Source: Candidatus Kaiserbacteria bacterium (GTDB taxonomy: Bacteria; Patescibacteriota; Minisyncoccia; Phycocordibacterales; Phycocordibacteraceae). Taken from it: a DNA stretch of 54,217 nt. Numbering within the stretch: position 1 is the first letter of the stretch; each line of letters starts with the position of its first letter. A model generated the notes under the pieces. It did no database searches. It saw only the letters and a list, made by a program, of their open reading frames with translations, and was not told where the DNA came from. The stretch lies in contig JARIGN010000002.1 of assembly GCA_029288835.1 (NCBI GenBank), positions 1 to 54,217 of the forward strand, read 5' to 3'. Shown here piece by piece: positions 17,732 through 26,419 of the stretch. The position numbers and the translations under genes were made by a program.

Positions 17732-17739
17732 GCCTTGTA

Positions 17740-19254
17740 TTAGAGCGTTTCGCCGGTAACGGCAGCACCTATTGTGAACAGGAGGTCTTCCGCGCCTTTT
17801 GGTGCCGTGAAATGAATGCCTGTTGGGAGTTCTTTTCCTTCTCTGCTGACCATGCCCATTGGTACGGAAAGTGCCGGCATACCGGTGAGGTTTGCGGTGA
17901 CAGTGAAGATATCTTCAAGGTACATAGAGACCGGGTCACTCTTTTCGCCAAAGACAAAGGCAGGAGAAGGGGTCGTTGGGAATGCGATGACGTCAACGTT
18001 TTTAAATGCCTCATCATATTCTTTCGTGAGGACGGCACGCGCTGCATCGGCTTTACGATAGTATGCGTCGATGTAGCCTGAAGAAAGCACAAAGGTGCCA
18101 AGCAGGATGCGGCGCGTCGTCTCTTCGCCGAAGCCTTCCGTACGCGTTTCGACATAGTCATCAAGGAGCGACTTTCCGCGCTTCGCAAGGCCGTAGCGCA
18201 TCCCATCAAAGCGAGCGAGGTTTGCGGACGCTTCCGCGGGCTGGATTACATAGTACACGGCGAGCGCATAGGAACTCGTTGGAAGCGAGACATCGAGTAT
18301 TTCGTGCCCTGCGCTCTTGAAGGACTCGAGCGTTTTCGTAAAATGCGCAAGCAGGTCTTCATCGACCCCATTCTCAAGGAGATGATATGGCACTCCAATC
18401 CGGAATTTCTTCGGTGCTGCTCCTGCATCTTTCGCTTCAGGCTTTTGGTACGGAGACTTTTTCGGAATGCTCGTCGCATCAAGCGGGTCGTTTCCTTTGA
18501 GCGCATCGAAAATGATTTTTGCATCAGCGACAGACTTCGCGAGTGGACCGCACTGGTCAAGCGAGGATGCGAGCGCGATGAGACCGTTTCGCGAGACTGC
18601 GCCATAGGTAGGCTTAAGACCCACAAGGCCACAATGCGCAGCAGGCTGGCGAATGGAGCCGCCCGTGTCGGTGCCGAGGCTGGCGAGTGCACCATGAGAA
18701 GCGACTGCGGCGGCGGAGCCGCCGCTTGAGCCTCCCGGCACGCGCGTCGTGTCATAGGGGTTTTTAGTTTTTCCAAAGGCCGAGTGCTCTGTGGAGCTGC
18801 CCATAGCAAACTCGTCCATGTTGGTGCGGCCGATGAAGATCGCGTGCTGTGCCTTTAGTTTCTTGATGACCGTCGCATCATAGGTCGCCGTATAGTTTTC
18901 AAGCATTTTAGAAGAAGCGCTCGAGGTGCGCCCTTCAATTAAAATATTATCTTTGATCGCAAGCGGTATGCCGCAAAGAAGCGGAGCCGGTACACCACAA
19001 GCATCACCCGACGCCACGCTTTCAATCTCTGCATCGATAAGTTTTTGCGCTTCTTCTATAGCCGCAAGCGTCTCTGCATCTGGCTCAAGAGTTTCATGAT
19101 TCGAAACGAAAAGCTCGAGGTATGCGTTTAGTTCTTCGTTCTGCTTCTGCGCTGATTGGACGCATGCATCGAAAAGTTCGCGCACCGTGCATTCACGCGC
19201 GCGCAGCGCGCGTGCGGCTTCCGTTATCGTAAGTTCGTTGAGCTTTTTTTCCAT
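17740..19254 (-). CDS. gatA: Asp-tRNA(Asn)/Glu-tRNA(Gln) amidotransferase subunit A
   Basis: A 504-residue amidase-signature enzyme. The Ser-cisSer-Lys triad is intact: Lys101 in GIPLAIKDN, Ser176 in GGSSGGSAAA and Ser200 in GTDTGGSIRQ, with the usual 24-residue spacing. GatA releases ammonia from glutamine, which GatB uses to amidate misacylated tRNA. gatC lies immediately upstream, 6 nt away. gatB is not in this window and must be elsewhere if the complex is complete. Confidence 0.95.
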   Translation of the reverse strand: MEKKLNELTITEAARALRARECTVRELFDACVQSAQKQNEELNAYLELFVSNHETLEPDAETLAAIEEAQKLIDAEIESVASGDACGVPAPLLCGIPLAIKDNILIEGRTSSASSKMLENYTATYDATVIKKLKAQHAIFIGRTNMDEFAMGSSTEHSAFGKTKNPYDTTRVPGGSSGGSAAAVASHGALASLGTDTGGSIRQPAAHCGLVGLKPTYGAVSRNGLIALASSLDQCGPLAKSVADAKIIFDALKGNDPLDATSIPKKSPYQKPEAKDAGAAPKKFRIGVPYHLLENGVDEDLLAHFTKTLESFKSAGHEILDVSLPTSSYALAVYYVIQPAEASANLARFDGMRYGLAKRGKSLLDDYVETRTEGFGEETTRRILLGTFVLSSGYIDAYYRKADAARAVLTKEYDEAFKNVDVIAFPTTPSPAFVFGEKSDPVSMYLEDIFTVTANLTGMPALSVPMGMVSREGKELPTGIHFTAPKGAEDLLFTIGAAVTGETL

Positions 19255-19260
19255 AGAACG

Positions 19261-19548
19261 CTAGTCGTGCGAGATGATCTGCTTCACCGAAAGATAGTCA
19301 CCTTCGCGTGCCGGAAACTGTTCGGCGAGCTTCTCCGTATATTTCCCTTTTTCGTGCGGTTTCCCATCTTCTCGAAACACATTTGTATACGGAAGAAGCG
19401 GTGTTTTTTCAGGCACTTCCAAACTTTCAAGCTGGCCCACATAGCCCAAAATGGCCTCGAATTCCTGGGCGAATTTCTCCAGCTTTTCTTCAGGTACGTT
19501 GATGCGAGCGAGCGCCGCAAGCTTTTTCACCTCCTCCGTATTTACCAT
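19261..19548 (-). CDS. gatC: Asp/Glu-tRNA amidotransferase subunit C
   Basis: A 95-residue GatC: EEVKKLAALARINVPEEKLEKF, FEAILGYVGQLESLEV and the C-terminal FPAREGDYLSVKQII belt that wraps the GatA-GatB interface. The ATG at 19548 gives the standard N-terminus. AGGGA lies within the 7 nt upstream, and an extended -10 TGATACAGT (19556-19564) ends there too, so the mRNA has almost no leader. gatA follows in an operon. Confidence 0.93.
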   Translation of the reverse strand: MVNTEEVKKLAALARINVPEEKLEKFAQEFEAILGYVGQLESLEVPEKTPLLPYTNVFREDGKPHEKGKYTEKLAEQFPAREGDYLSVKQIISHD

Positions 19549-19594
19549 ATTCCCTACTGTATCACACGCCTCTACGTACTGCATCGAAGTAAGT

Positions 19595-19623
19595 TTGACG
19601 ACTTACATTTCTCATACTAAACT
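19595..19623 (+). promoter_or_regulatory. Candidate sigma-70 promoter facing the structured intergenic region
   Basis: TTGACG (19595-19600), a 17-nt spacer and TAAACT (19618-19623) on the plus strand. No protein gene follows in this direction, only the hairpin-rich stretch at 19631-19695. It is divergent from gatC. Confidence 0.4.
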
Positions 19624-19629
19624 TCTGGT

Positions 19630-19703
19630 ATGCCCGCTTGGGCACACGTTTTGCCGAGGCGAAAGCCTAGGTTGGCTATCTCGCAAGGGATAGCCTTTAC
19701 GCT
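19630..19703 (+). ncRNA. Candidate small structured RNA between gatC and a PemK toxin
   Basis: Three hairpins lie in a row behind a promoter-like sequence: TGCCC/GGGCA (19631-19644), AGGC-GAAA-GCCT with two more outer pairs (19654-19671), and a 9-bp stem with a GCAA loop (19674-19695, one G-U pair). Two GNRA tetraloops suggest a selected RNA structure. No ORF of note occupies this 155-bp gap. The T-rich tail is weak (TTTACGCTTT). The opposite strand, as a 3' UTR of the toxin gene, is an alternative. Confidence 0.4.
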
Positions 19704-20093
19704 TTATAGTTCTATAAACTTAACAATTAGTGCTTGTATATTTTTATAGTCAGTTTTAGACACTCTTCCTTTTTTCGTTGATAATCTCTTTTTATCTAAT
19801 ACTCGCAGCTGAAACAGCAGAATGTCATTTATAATTCCCTTCAAATCAATGCTATATCTTTCAGGTGCACGTTGAATCTTTGTAGAAAGTGGGATTCCCC
19901 AAAATAAATTTTGATTTATTTTCTTAAAAATGAGTACAGGTCTGCTAAAATTCGCTCCTGTACCGTCCTGCTCTGAGCCTACATTAACGCCTATCGAACA
20001 CCACCATATTTCTCTTTCAAAAATCGGTAGGTTATTGCGCGCCTCAACAAGGTTCTTTTTGTAGCTATTCCACGCATCGAAATCTTTCGGCAT
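19704..20093 (-). CDS. PemK/MazF-family toxin, solitary
   Basis: A 129-residue protein with the PemK/Kid beta-barrel signature REIWWCSIGVNVG, RPVLIFKK, FWGIPLSTK and LLFQLRVLDKKRL, preceded by a basic KDFDAWNSYKKNL helix. Relatives are sequence-specific mRNA endonucleases. No antitoxin ORF lies on either side (ligA upstream, structured gap downstream). TATAGT (20100-20105) is 6 nt before ATG. A 2 x 21-bp tandem repeat lies about 60 bp upstream. The DNA is more AT-rich than the flanking ligA and gatA, suggesting acquisition. Confidence 0.85.
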   Translation of the reverse strand: MPKDFDAWNSYKKNLVEARNNLPIFEREIWWCSIGVNVGSEQDGTGANFSRPVLIFKKINQNLFWGIPLSTKIQRAPERYSIDLKGIINDILLFQLRVLDKKRLSTKKGRVSKTDYKNIQALIVKFIEL

Positions 20094-20154
20094 CAGCGCA
20101 CTATACGATATAGCGATGAAATAAATATCTATTAGATATAAAGATTTACTGAAA

Positions 20155-20196
20155 GACGTAAATCGATAAAATTACGACGTAAATCGATAAAATTAC
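20155..20196. repeat. Two perfect 21-bp tandem repeats upstream of the PemK toxin
   Basis: The unit GACGTAAATCGATAAAATTAC occurs twice head to tail (20155-20175 and 20176-20196). It contains the palindrome ATCGAT, and the junction resembles a dyad (TTACGACGTAA). It lies between the 3' end of ligA and the toxin promoter, a fitting place for an operator. Confidence 0.85.
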
Positions 20197-20203
20197 AGGG
20201 ACG

Positions 20204-22447
<2,244 letters not shown>

Positions 22448-22963
22448 TTAGTACCGCGCAATAATGCCGCGCTCGACACGCGCTGGATCACTAGCATTAC
22501 AGTTATTAAAACCGTTTGCGTATATAAGGGCATGGTACGTGTTCCCATTTATTACATAGCCGGCAGCAGATTTATACACGTACACCGTTGCATTTGACGT
22601 TGTATTTGAACCTGTGGGACAAGGTATTTGAATAGTGGTAGTTATTTGACTGTTTTGGGTGCCACTGGAAGTAAATTTGCTTGGAAAAGATTGTCCTTCA
22701 CAATATATCGGCGAGTTGACAGCATTTGTTCCAATGGGCTCTGTAGATAAGTCAAAGGTGTCATACTGCTGATCCATTTCAAGAACGCATTCCAGCCCTG
22801 CATCCGCCGCATAAAAGGCATAACTCGACTGCTTAACAAGCGAGGTCAAGATAACTTGTTTATAGGAAATATCCGCAAGGGAAATACCTATTGAAAGAAC
22901 CACGGCAGTAAAGATAACCGCAAAGATGAGTGCCGCACCGCGAAGCTTCCGTACGCTTTTCAT
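22448..22963 (-). CDS. PilX-like minor prepilin, last gene of the minor pilin cluster
   Basis: A 171-residue protein with a basic leader (MKSVRKLRG), a helix starting AALIFAVIFTAVVLSIGI, and then KQSSYAFYAADAGLECVL, the classic PilX/GspK-type AADAGLE signature. The C-terminal half has four Cys that may form disulphides. ATG 22963 is chosen because it gives a normal prepilin leader and has a GAGAG stretch upstream. ATG 23005 next to the previous stop is possible. It ends the peptidase/minor-pilin operon. Confidence 0.8.
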   Translation of the reverse strand: MKSVRKLRGAALIFAVIFTAVVLSIGISLADISYKQVILTSLVKQSSYAFYAADAGLECVLEMDQQYDTFDLSTEPIGTNAVNSPIYCEGQSFPSKFTSSGTQNSQITTTIQIPCPTGSNTTSNATVYVYKSAAGYVINGNTYHALIYANGFNNCNASDPARVERGIIARY

Positions 22964-23006
22964 GTAATCACTCTCTTTTCTTTGTAGTGGTGAAAAAGAA
23001 ATCATA

Positions 23007-23639
23007 TTATTGTAGCCAGTTTTGAAGGTAATCCGTTTGTACAATACTGTAGCTCTTGCCAAAGGTGCTCCAATTTACCGTTACAGAAACTTTTGCCTCA
23101 TTTGAAAGTGTTCCATTACACGTTGAGCTGCTCGGCTGTATGTAGCAGAGGGTAAAACTTCGGGTAAATCGCGTCGCGGTATTTCCCGCTGACTGCTGGG
23201 TATAGGTATAGTTGCTGGGTCTCACATATAGCACCGGGCACGTACCTGAGCACTGGGAAAATGGTGTAGTTGGAGCTGTAGCTCCCTGAGAAAGCGTTGG
23301 GTCAACGGTGCAGGAATTAGAGACACAGTTATAGGTTGACCCTGTAGTACCATCTATACCCCAAAACATCACTCGCGGAGTGGAAGCATTATTCCTCGTG
23401 TAGAGATAGTTCGTGTCACGGTAAAAACGGAGGTATTCTATTCCCTCCTGAGCAAGAGAGTTCGCTATAATCTGGTCGCGTGTTATATACGCGGCATTAA
23501 TATTATTTTTAATAAGCGCAAACGGACCGAGAATCGCAACCATGATAATGGCGACTGCAACCAGGGTCTCGACCAAAGTAAAGCCTCGTGTTGTGTGTGG
23601 CTGGTTTTTCACGAGATTTTTTAAGAAAAAGTGCATCAT
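23007..23639 (-). CDS. Type IV prepilin (PilV-like)
   Basis: A 210-residue prepilin: TTRG|FTLVETLVAVAIIMVAILGPFALI with Glu5, then SLAQEGIEYLRFYRDTNY, the PilV/GspI-type motif. The exposed domain is rich in Ser, Thr and Cys (CVSNSCTVD, CSGTCPVLYV, CYIQPSSSTC), so disulphide bonding is likely outside the cell. It starts inside the stop of the preceding gene (ATGATGA overlap). It probably belongs to the tip complex of the main pilus. Confidence 0.85.
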   Translation of the reverse strand: MMHFFLKNLVKNQPHTTRGFTLVETLVAVAIIMVAILGPFALIKNNINAAYITRDQIIANSLAQEGIEYLRFYRDTNYLYTRNNASTPRVMFWGIDGTTGSTYNCVSNSCTVDPTLSQGATAPTTPFSQCSGTCPVLYVRPSNYTYTQQSAGNTATRFTRSFTLCYIQPSSSTCNGTLSNEAKVSVTVNWSTFGKSYSIVQTDYLQNWLQ

Positions 23640-24187
23640 ATATTTATTTGGCGCATCGTTGCAGCCCCCTCAATATCAAAGCTTACCGGCGCATGGACTG
23701 GATCGGTCGTCATCTGTCCCTTAATCACAAAGGTAACTTGCGGTTGAGTGTTATCACCATTTCCCGTATCAACTCCCTGTACATAAAATCTCAGGTAGGA
23801 AATGGTAATGTTTGGGTCGGTCATGGGAGATGCCGTGCAGCCTGAACCGTAACATTCTGTAATGCTGCCTCCACTAGAAGAGTATGTCACGGGGTTCCCT
23901 TGGTCATCCGTAAAACTAAAAGAAGCTGCACCCCCGCCTGAATAAGAAGCATTTGCTGAGTACCCGCTTCCTGTGCGGATTGAACGCTCCATGCTATCTA
24001 CCACAAAACTCAAGTTATTTGAGATGTTATTGGTCGCGAGCGCAATACGATTCTGGCTCAAGAGTGAGGTAAATGCTGCAGCGACGATTGCCACCACAAC
24101 ACTAAAGAGCGCGATAGACACCATGAGCTCGATGAGCGTAAAGCCTTTAGAAAGCTCAGTCACAAAATGTTTACGAAAGTATCTCAT
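23636..24187 (-). CDS. Type IV prepilin (PilW/GspJ-like)
   Basis: A 183-residue prepilin with leader MRYFRKHFVTELSKG| and mature FTLIELMVSIALFSVVVAI (Glu5 present), followed by NNLSFVVDSMERSIRTGSG, a GspJ/PilW-like pattern. The exposed part is Gly/Ser-rich with one Cys pair. ATG 24187 overlaps the previous stop as ATGA and gives a proper leader. A longer frame upstream would run into the preceding gene. Confidence 0.83.
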   Translation of the reverse strand: MRYFRKHFVTELSKGFTLIELMVSIALFSVVVAIVAAAFTSLLSQNRIALATNNISNNLSFVVDSMERSIRTGSGYSANASYSGGGAASFSFTDDQGNPVTYSSSGGSITECYGSGCTASPMTDPNITISYLRFYVQGVDTGNGDNTQPQVTFVIKGQMTTDPVHAPVSFDIEGAATMRQINI

Positions 24188-24927
24188 GATGGTTGCGTGC
24201 ATCCTCCAGAAACCGTATTCGCTATGGTGATTTCCCCTAACTGATTTATATCTATGCACTTTGAAACTCCTCCTGAAGACTGAATTTGAATCGCAGCAGC
24301 AGAAGTCCATTTATTAGTTCCAAAAATATTTACATTCATAATCGGTAGTAAGTTTGGCCTTTGGAACACAATATTTAAAACATTACTGCCCCCGGATGTG
24401 AAAGATGTCCACGGAGCGGGTGAGCCAGGTAAATAATAAATTTTTTGTATAGAATATCCTGGAGCTAGCGAATACGTCATAATCTTTTCTGACTGCGCAG
24501 AGTCATATAAGCAGTTCCCTGGCCTTTCGGCAGGGGTGCCTACGTCACTTGCAGAATGAGGGCAGTAGTAGGTGCCGAGAGTCTGAGTATTATTAATAGT
24601 GCTTTCCGAACCAACTCCCGGATATGAGTCCACATATTGTATATATGAGCTAGCACTATTTCCTATGTATATGCCATACCCGGCATTATTAGTACCAGTA
24701 CTGGAGTAATTCTTACTCGAGAGGCCGAGCGACTGTGTCTCCCGTAAGGAAAGCGCAAGATCATAGGCTGTATTTATAAGCACAGTTGAATTATTGAAAT
24801 TTTTCTGCTGCGCTATTACCACTGCAGACAACACCCCAATGATGGCGGTTACCACGACCATCTCAAGGATCGTAAACCCTCTTGTGGAAAATTTATTTGT
24901 GCGAAAAAGTATATTTAGTACCTTCAT
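24184..24927 (-). CDS. Type IV prepilin (FimT/GspH-like)
   Basis: A 247-residue prepilin: STRG|FTILEMVVVTAIIGVLSAVVIAQ with Glu5, then NTAYDLALSLRETQSLGLSSK, the GspH/FimT-like helix. The large C-terminal domain has Cys pairs (YYCPHSASD, PGNCLYD, SKCID, GGCTQPS). ATG 24927 overlaps the prepilin peptidase stop (ATGA), which fixes the start. It is the first of four minor pilins after pilD. Confidence 0.85.
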   Translation of the reverse strand: MKVLNILFRTNKFSTRGFTILEMVVVTAIIGVLSAVVIAQQKNFNNSTVLINTAYDLALSLRETQSLGLSSKNYSSTGTNNAGYGIYIGNSASSYIQYVDSYPGVGSESTINNTQTLGTYYCPHSASDVGTPAERPGNCLYDSAQSEKIMTYSLAPGYSIQKIYYLPGSPAPWTSFTSGGSNVLNIVFQRPNLLPIMNVNIFGTNKWTSAAAIQIQSSGGVSKCIDINQLGEITIANTVSGGCTQPS

Positions 24928-25670
24928 ATAAAAGGATTCCAATGCACGAAAAAAGCAAGGAGGTATCCAGCAGCGAGAAACGGGACGAACGGGACCTCTA
25001 TACCCATTGTAGGTCCTCCACGCCGTAAACATAAGATCACTATACCCACTGCTGCTCCTATCCAAAAGGAGAACAAAAGACCAGACACCGCCCATGAGCC
25101 CGCGAGAAGAGATAATGAAAAAGCCACGGGTGCATCCCCTAGCCCCATTGCCTTCCCTTTCGAGAAAAAAGTAATGAGCAGGAAGAATACTCCTATAAGT
25201 GCAGCGACTCCTCCTATCATTTCTAGACTTCTAAGAGCCTTTGTCTCCATGAGTAAAAATAATAACGAAAAAAGAAAAAGGAGAAACGTGCCGCTCCATG
25301 GAACAATAGTGTGCCGCAGGTCATACAGCACGACGAACAAAAGAGATAAAAGTACAAGAATGAAGACAAACAGCTTGAAGTTTAAACCAAGGTTGAAATA
25401 TGCTAAAACAAAGAGAATTCCGAGGAATAATTCTGAAGTAACATACAGAAAGGGCACCTTAGCTTTACAGGTTCTACACCTTCCTAAGGAAAAGACCCAA
25501 GAAAGTACCGGAATTAAATCAAGAGAGCTCAGTTTCCTTCGACATGAATTACACCGAGATCTTCCACGCCACCACGACTGCCCCGTGTAGACGCGCTCGG
25601 TTATCACACCAATAAAGCTGGCCAATACGGCACCTAGGAAGAAAAGGCTTGTTCCTATAATGAACTGCAT
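24924..25670 (-). CDS. pilD: Prepilin peptidase / N-methyltransferase
   Basis: A 248-residue polytopic aspartic protease. An N-terminal cytoplasmic domain has the complete CNSC and CRTC zinc pairs (about residues 40-68), followed by about seven helices. Catalytic Asp residues are in VLYDLRHTIVP and in the GLGD motif (KAMGLGDAPVAF). It cleaves prepilin leaders and methylates the new N-terminus. It is the only prepilin peptidase in the window, so it may serve both pilus systems. TATACT (25677-25682) ends 6 nt before ATG. Confidence 0.93.
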   Translation of the reverse strand: MQFIIGTSLFFLGAVLASFIGVITERVYTGQSWWRGRSRCNSCRRKLSSLDLIPVLSWVFSLGRCRTCKAKVPFLYVTSELFLGILFVLAYFNLGLNFKLFVFILVLLSLLFVVLYDLRHTIVPWSGTFLLFLFSLLFLLMETKALRSLEMIGGVAALIGVFFLLITFFSKGKAMGLGDAPVAFSLSLLAGSWAVSGLLFSFWIGAAVGIVILCLRRGGPTMGIEVPFVPFLAAGYLLAFFVHWNPFI

Positions 25671-25701
25671 GAATACAGTATACGCCACTAAATGCTGAGT
25701 C

Positions 25702-25730
25702 TTGACAAATAACCATAGTATTTATATATT
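25702..25730 (+). promoter_or_regulatory. Near-consensus sigma-70 promoter of the PEP-CTERM gene
   Basis: TTGACA (25702-25707), a 17-nt spacer and TATATT (25725-25730) on the plus strand. The predicted start near 25737 leaves a leader of about 40 nt before ATG 25778. This is the best full promoter in the window and differs from the -10-only starts of most neighbours. Confidence 0.7.
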
Positions 25731-25777
25731 ATGGCTAGGATTCTAGAGATCCTTAACACAAACAGCAGGGCTGGAAG

Positions 25778-26317
25778 ATGCGAATCACCCTTCTTACGAG
25801 CTCAATGCTCGCAGGGATACTGGCCACCACGGTGGCGATGGCTGCAACCGTTCTCGACTGGAAGGTCCAGGGGAGTGACACCATCGGCACTACCTTCGGC
25901 AATGTGGAGTTGACACTTGCTTCGACGCTTGGTTCCTCACCCGAGGTACCTACCGACGCTGCCGGCGACATCACAATCGACGGCACGCACTACGTCATCA
26001 CGGGCATCAACACCACCAGCGGCGCCAGCAATCTCGTGTACTCATTCTCGTATCCGTACTACGGCAACGTGGTGACCGAGAACTCCCTCGACCTCACGAC
26101 AAGCGGCGGAGACCTTTATTTCGCCGCTATGGACATCAACTATACGGTAATGACGGGTCTGAACACCCCTCCCGGTGGTGAGCAGGTCACTATCAGCCCG
26201 GGCGGCGTGCCCGAACCGGCCACCTGGACCCTAATGATCCTGGGCGTCGGCGCAGTCGGCGGCGCCCTCCGCTTCAGGCGGCAGCACCGGAGCCTGGGCA
26301 ACACCCTCGCAGTCTGA
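25778..26317 (+). CDS. PEP-CTERM sorting-domain protein
   Basis: A 179-residue exported protein. The signal peptide is about residues 1-23 (MAATVL boundary) and a low-complexity beta-rich middle follows. The C-terminus has VPEPATW (144-150), a hydrophobic helix (151-163) and a basic RFRRQHR tail. PEP-CTERM tails are cut by exosortases and are typical of Proteobacteria; the PEPATW-LM-LG-GAVGGA form resembles alphaproteobacterial proteins. No exosortase gene is present here. The gene is GC-rich beside AT-rich neighbours and has its own promoter and terminator, consistent with transfer. Confidence 0.85.
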   Translation: MRITLLTSSMLAGILATTVAMAATVLDWKVQGSDTIGTTFGNVELTLASTLGSSPEVPTDAAGDITIDGTHYVITGINTTSGASNLVYSFSYPYYGNVVTENSLDLTTSGGDLYFAAMDINYTVMTGLNTPPGGEQVTISPGGVPEPATWTLMILGVGAVGGALRFRRQHRSLGNTLAV

Positions 26318-26342
26318 ACCGCGGTACCACCCGCACACCTTC

Positions 26343-26382
26343 AACGCCCCCTCTCTCACGAGACGGGGCGTTCTTTCTTTTA
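26343..26382 (+). terminator. Terminator of the PEP-CTERM gene
   Basis: A strong hairpin: AACGCCCC with GGGGCGTT plus an inner TCTC/GAGA helix (26343-26372), followed by CTTTCTTTT. It isolates the PEP-CTERM gene from the O-antigen-ligase-like gene downstream. Confidence 0.9.
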
Positions 26383-26391
26383 TGCTACTAT
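26383..26391 (+). promoter_or_regulatory. Extended -10 box upstream of the Wzy-like gene
   Basis: TGC followed by TACTAT (26386-26391), directly after the preceding T tract. The predicted start near 26398 gives a leader of about 22 nt before ATG 26420. Confidence 0.45.
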
Positions 26392-26419
26392 TTTTTCATA
26401 CTTCACCTAAAACGTTACC

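Noticed and set aside
20155..20196. CRISPR array
   Set aside because: Only two abutting 21-bp units without spacers, and no cas genes in the window.
19704..20196. Type III toxin-antitoxin system (repeat RNA antitoxin)
   Set aside because: Only two short units, no terminator between repeats and toxin, and the likely promoter lies downstream of the repeats. Kept only as a minor alternative.
25731..25913. 60-residue plus-strand ORF after the strong promoter
   Set aside because: It overlaps the PEP-CTERM gene in another frame and shows no protein features; the PEP-CTERM frame has a signal peptide and sorting tail.
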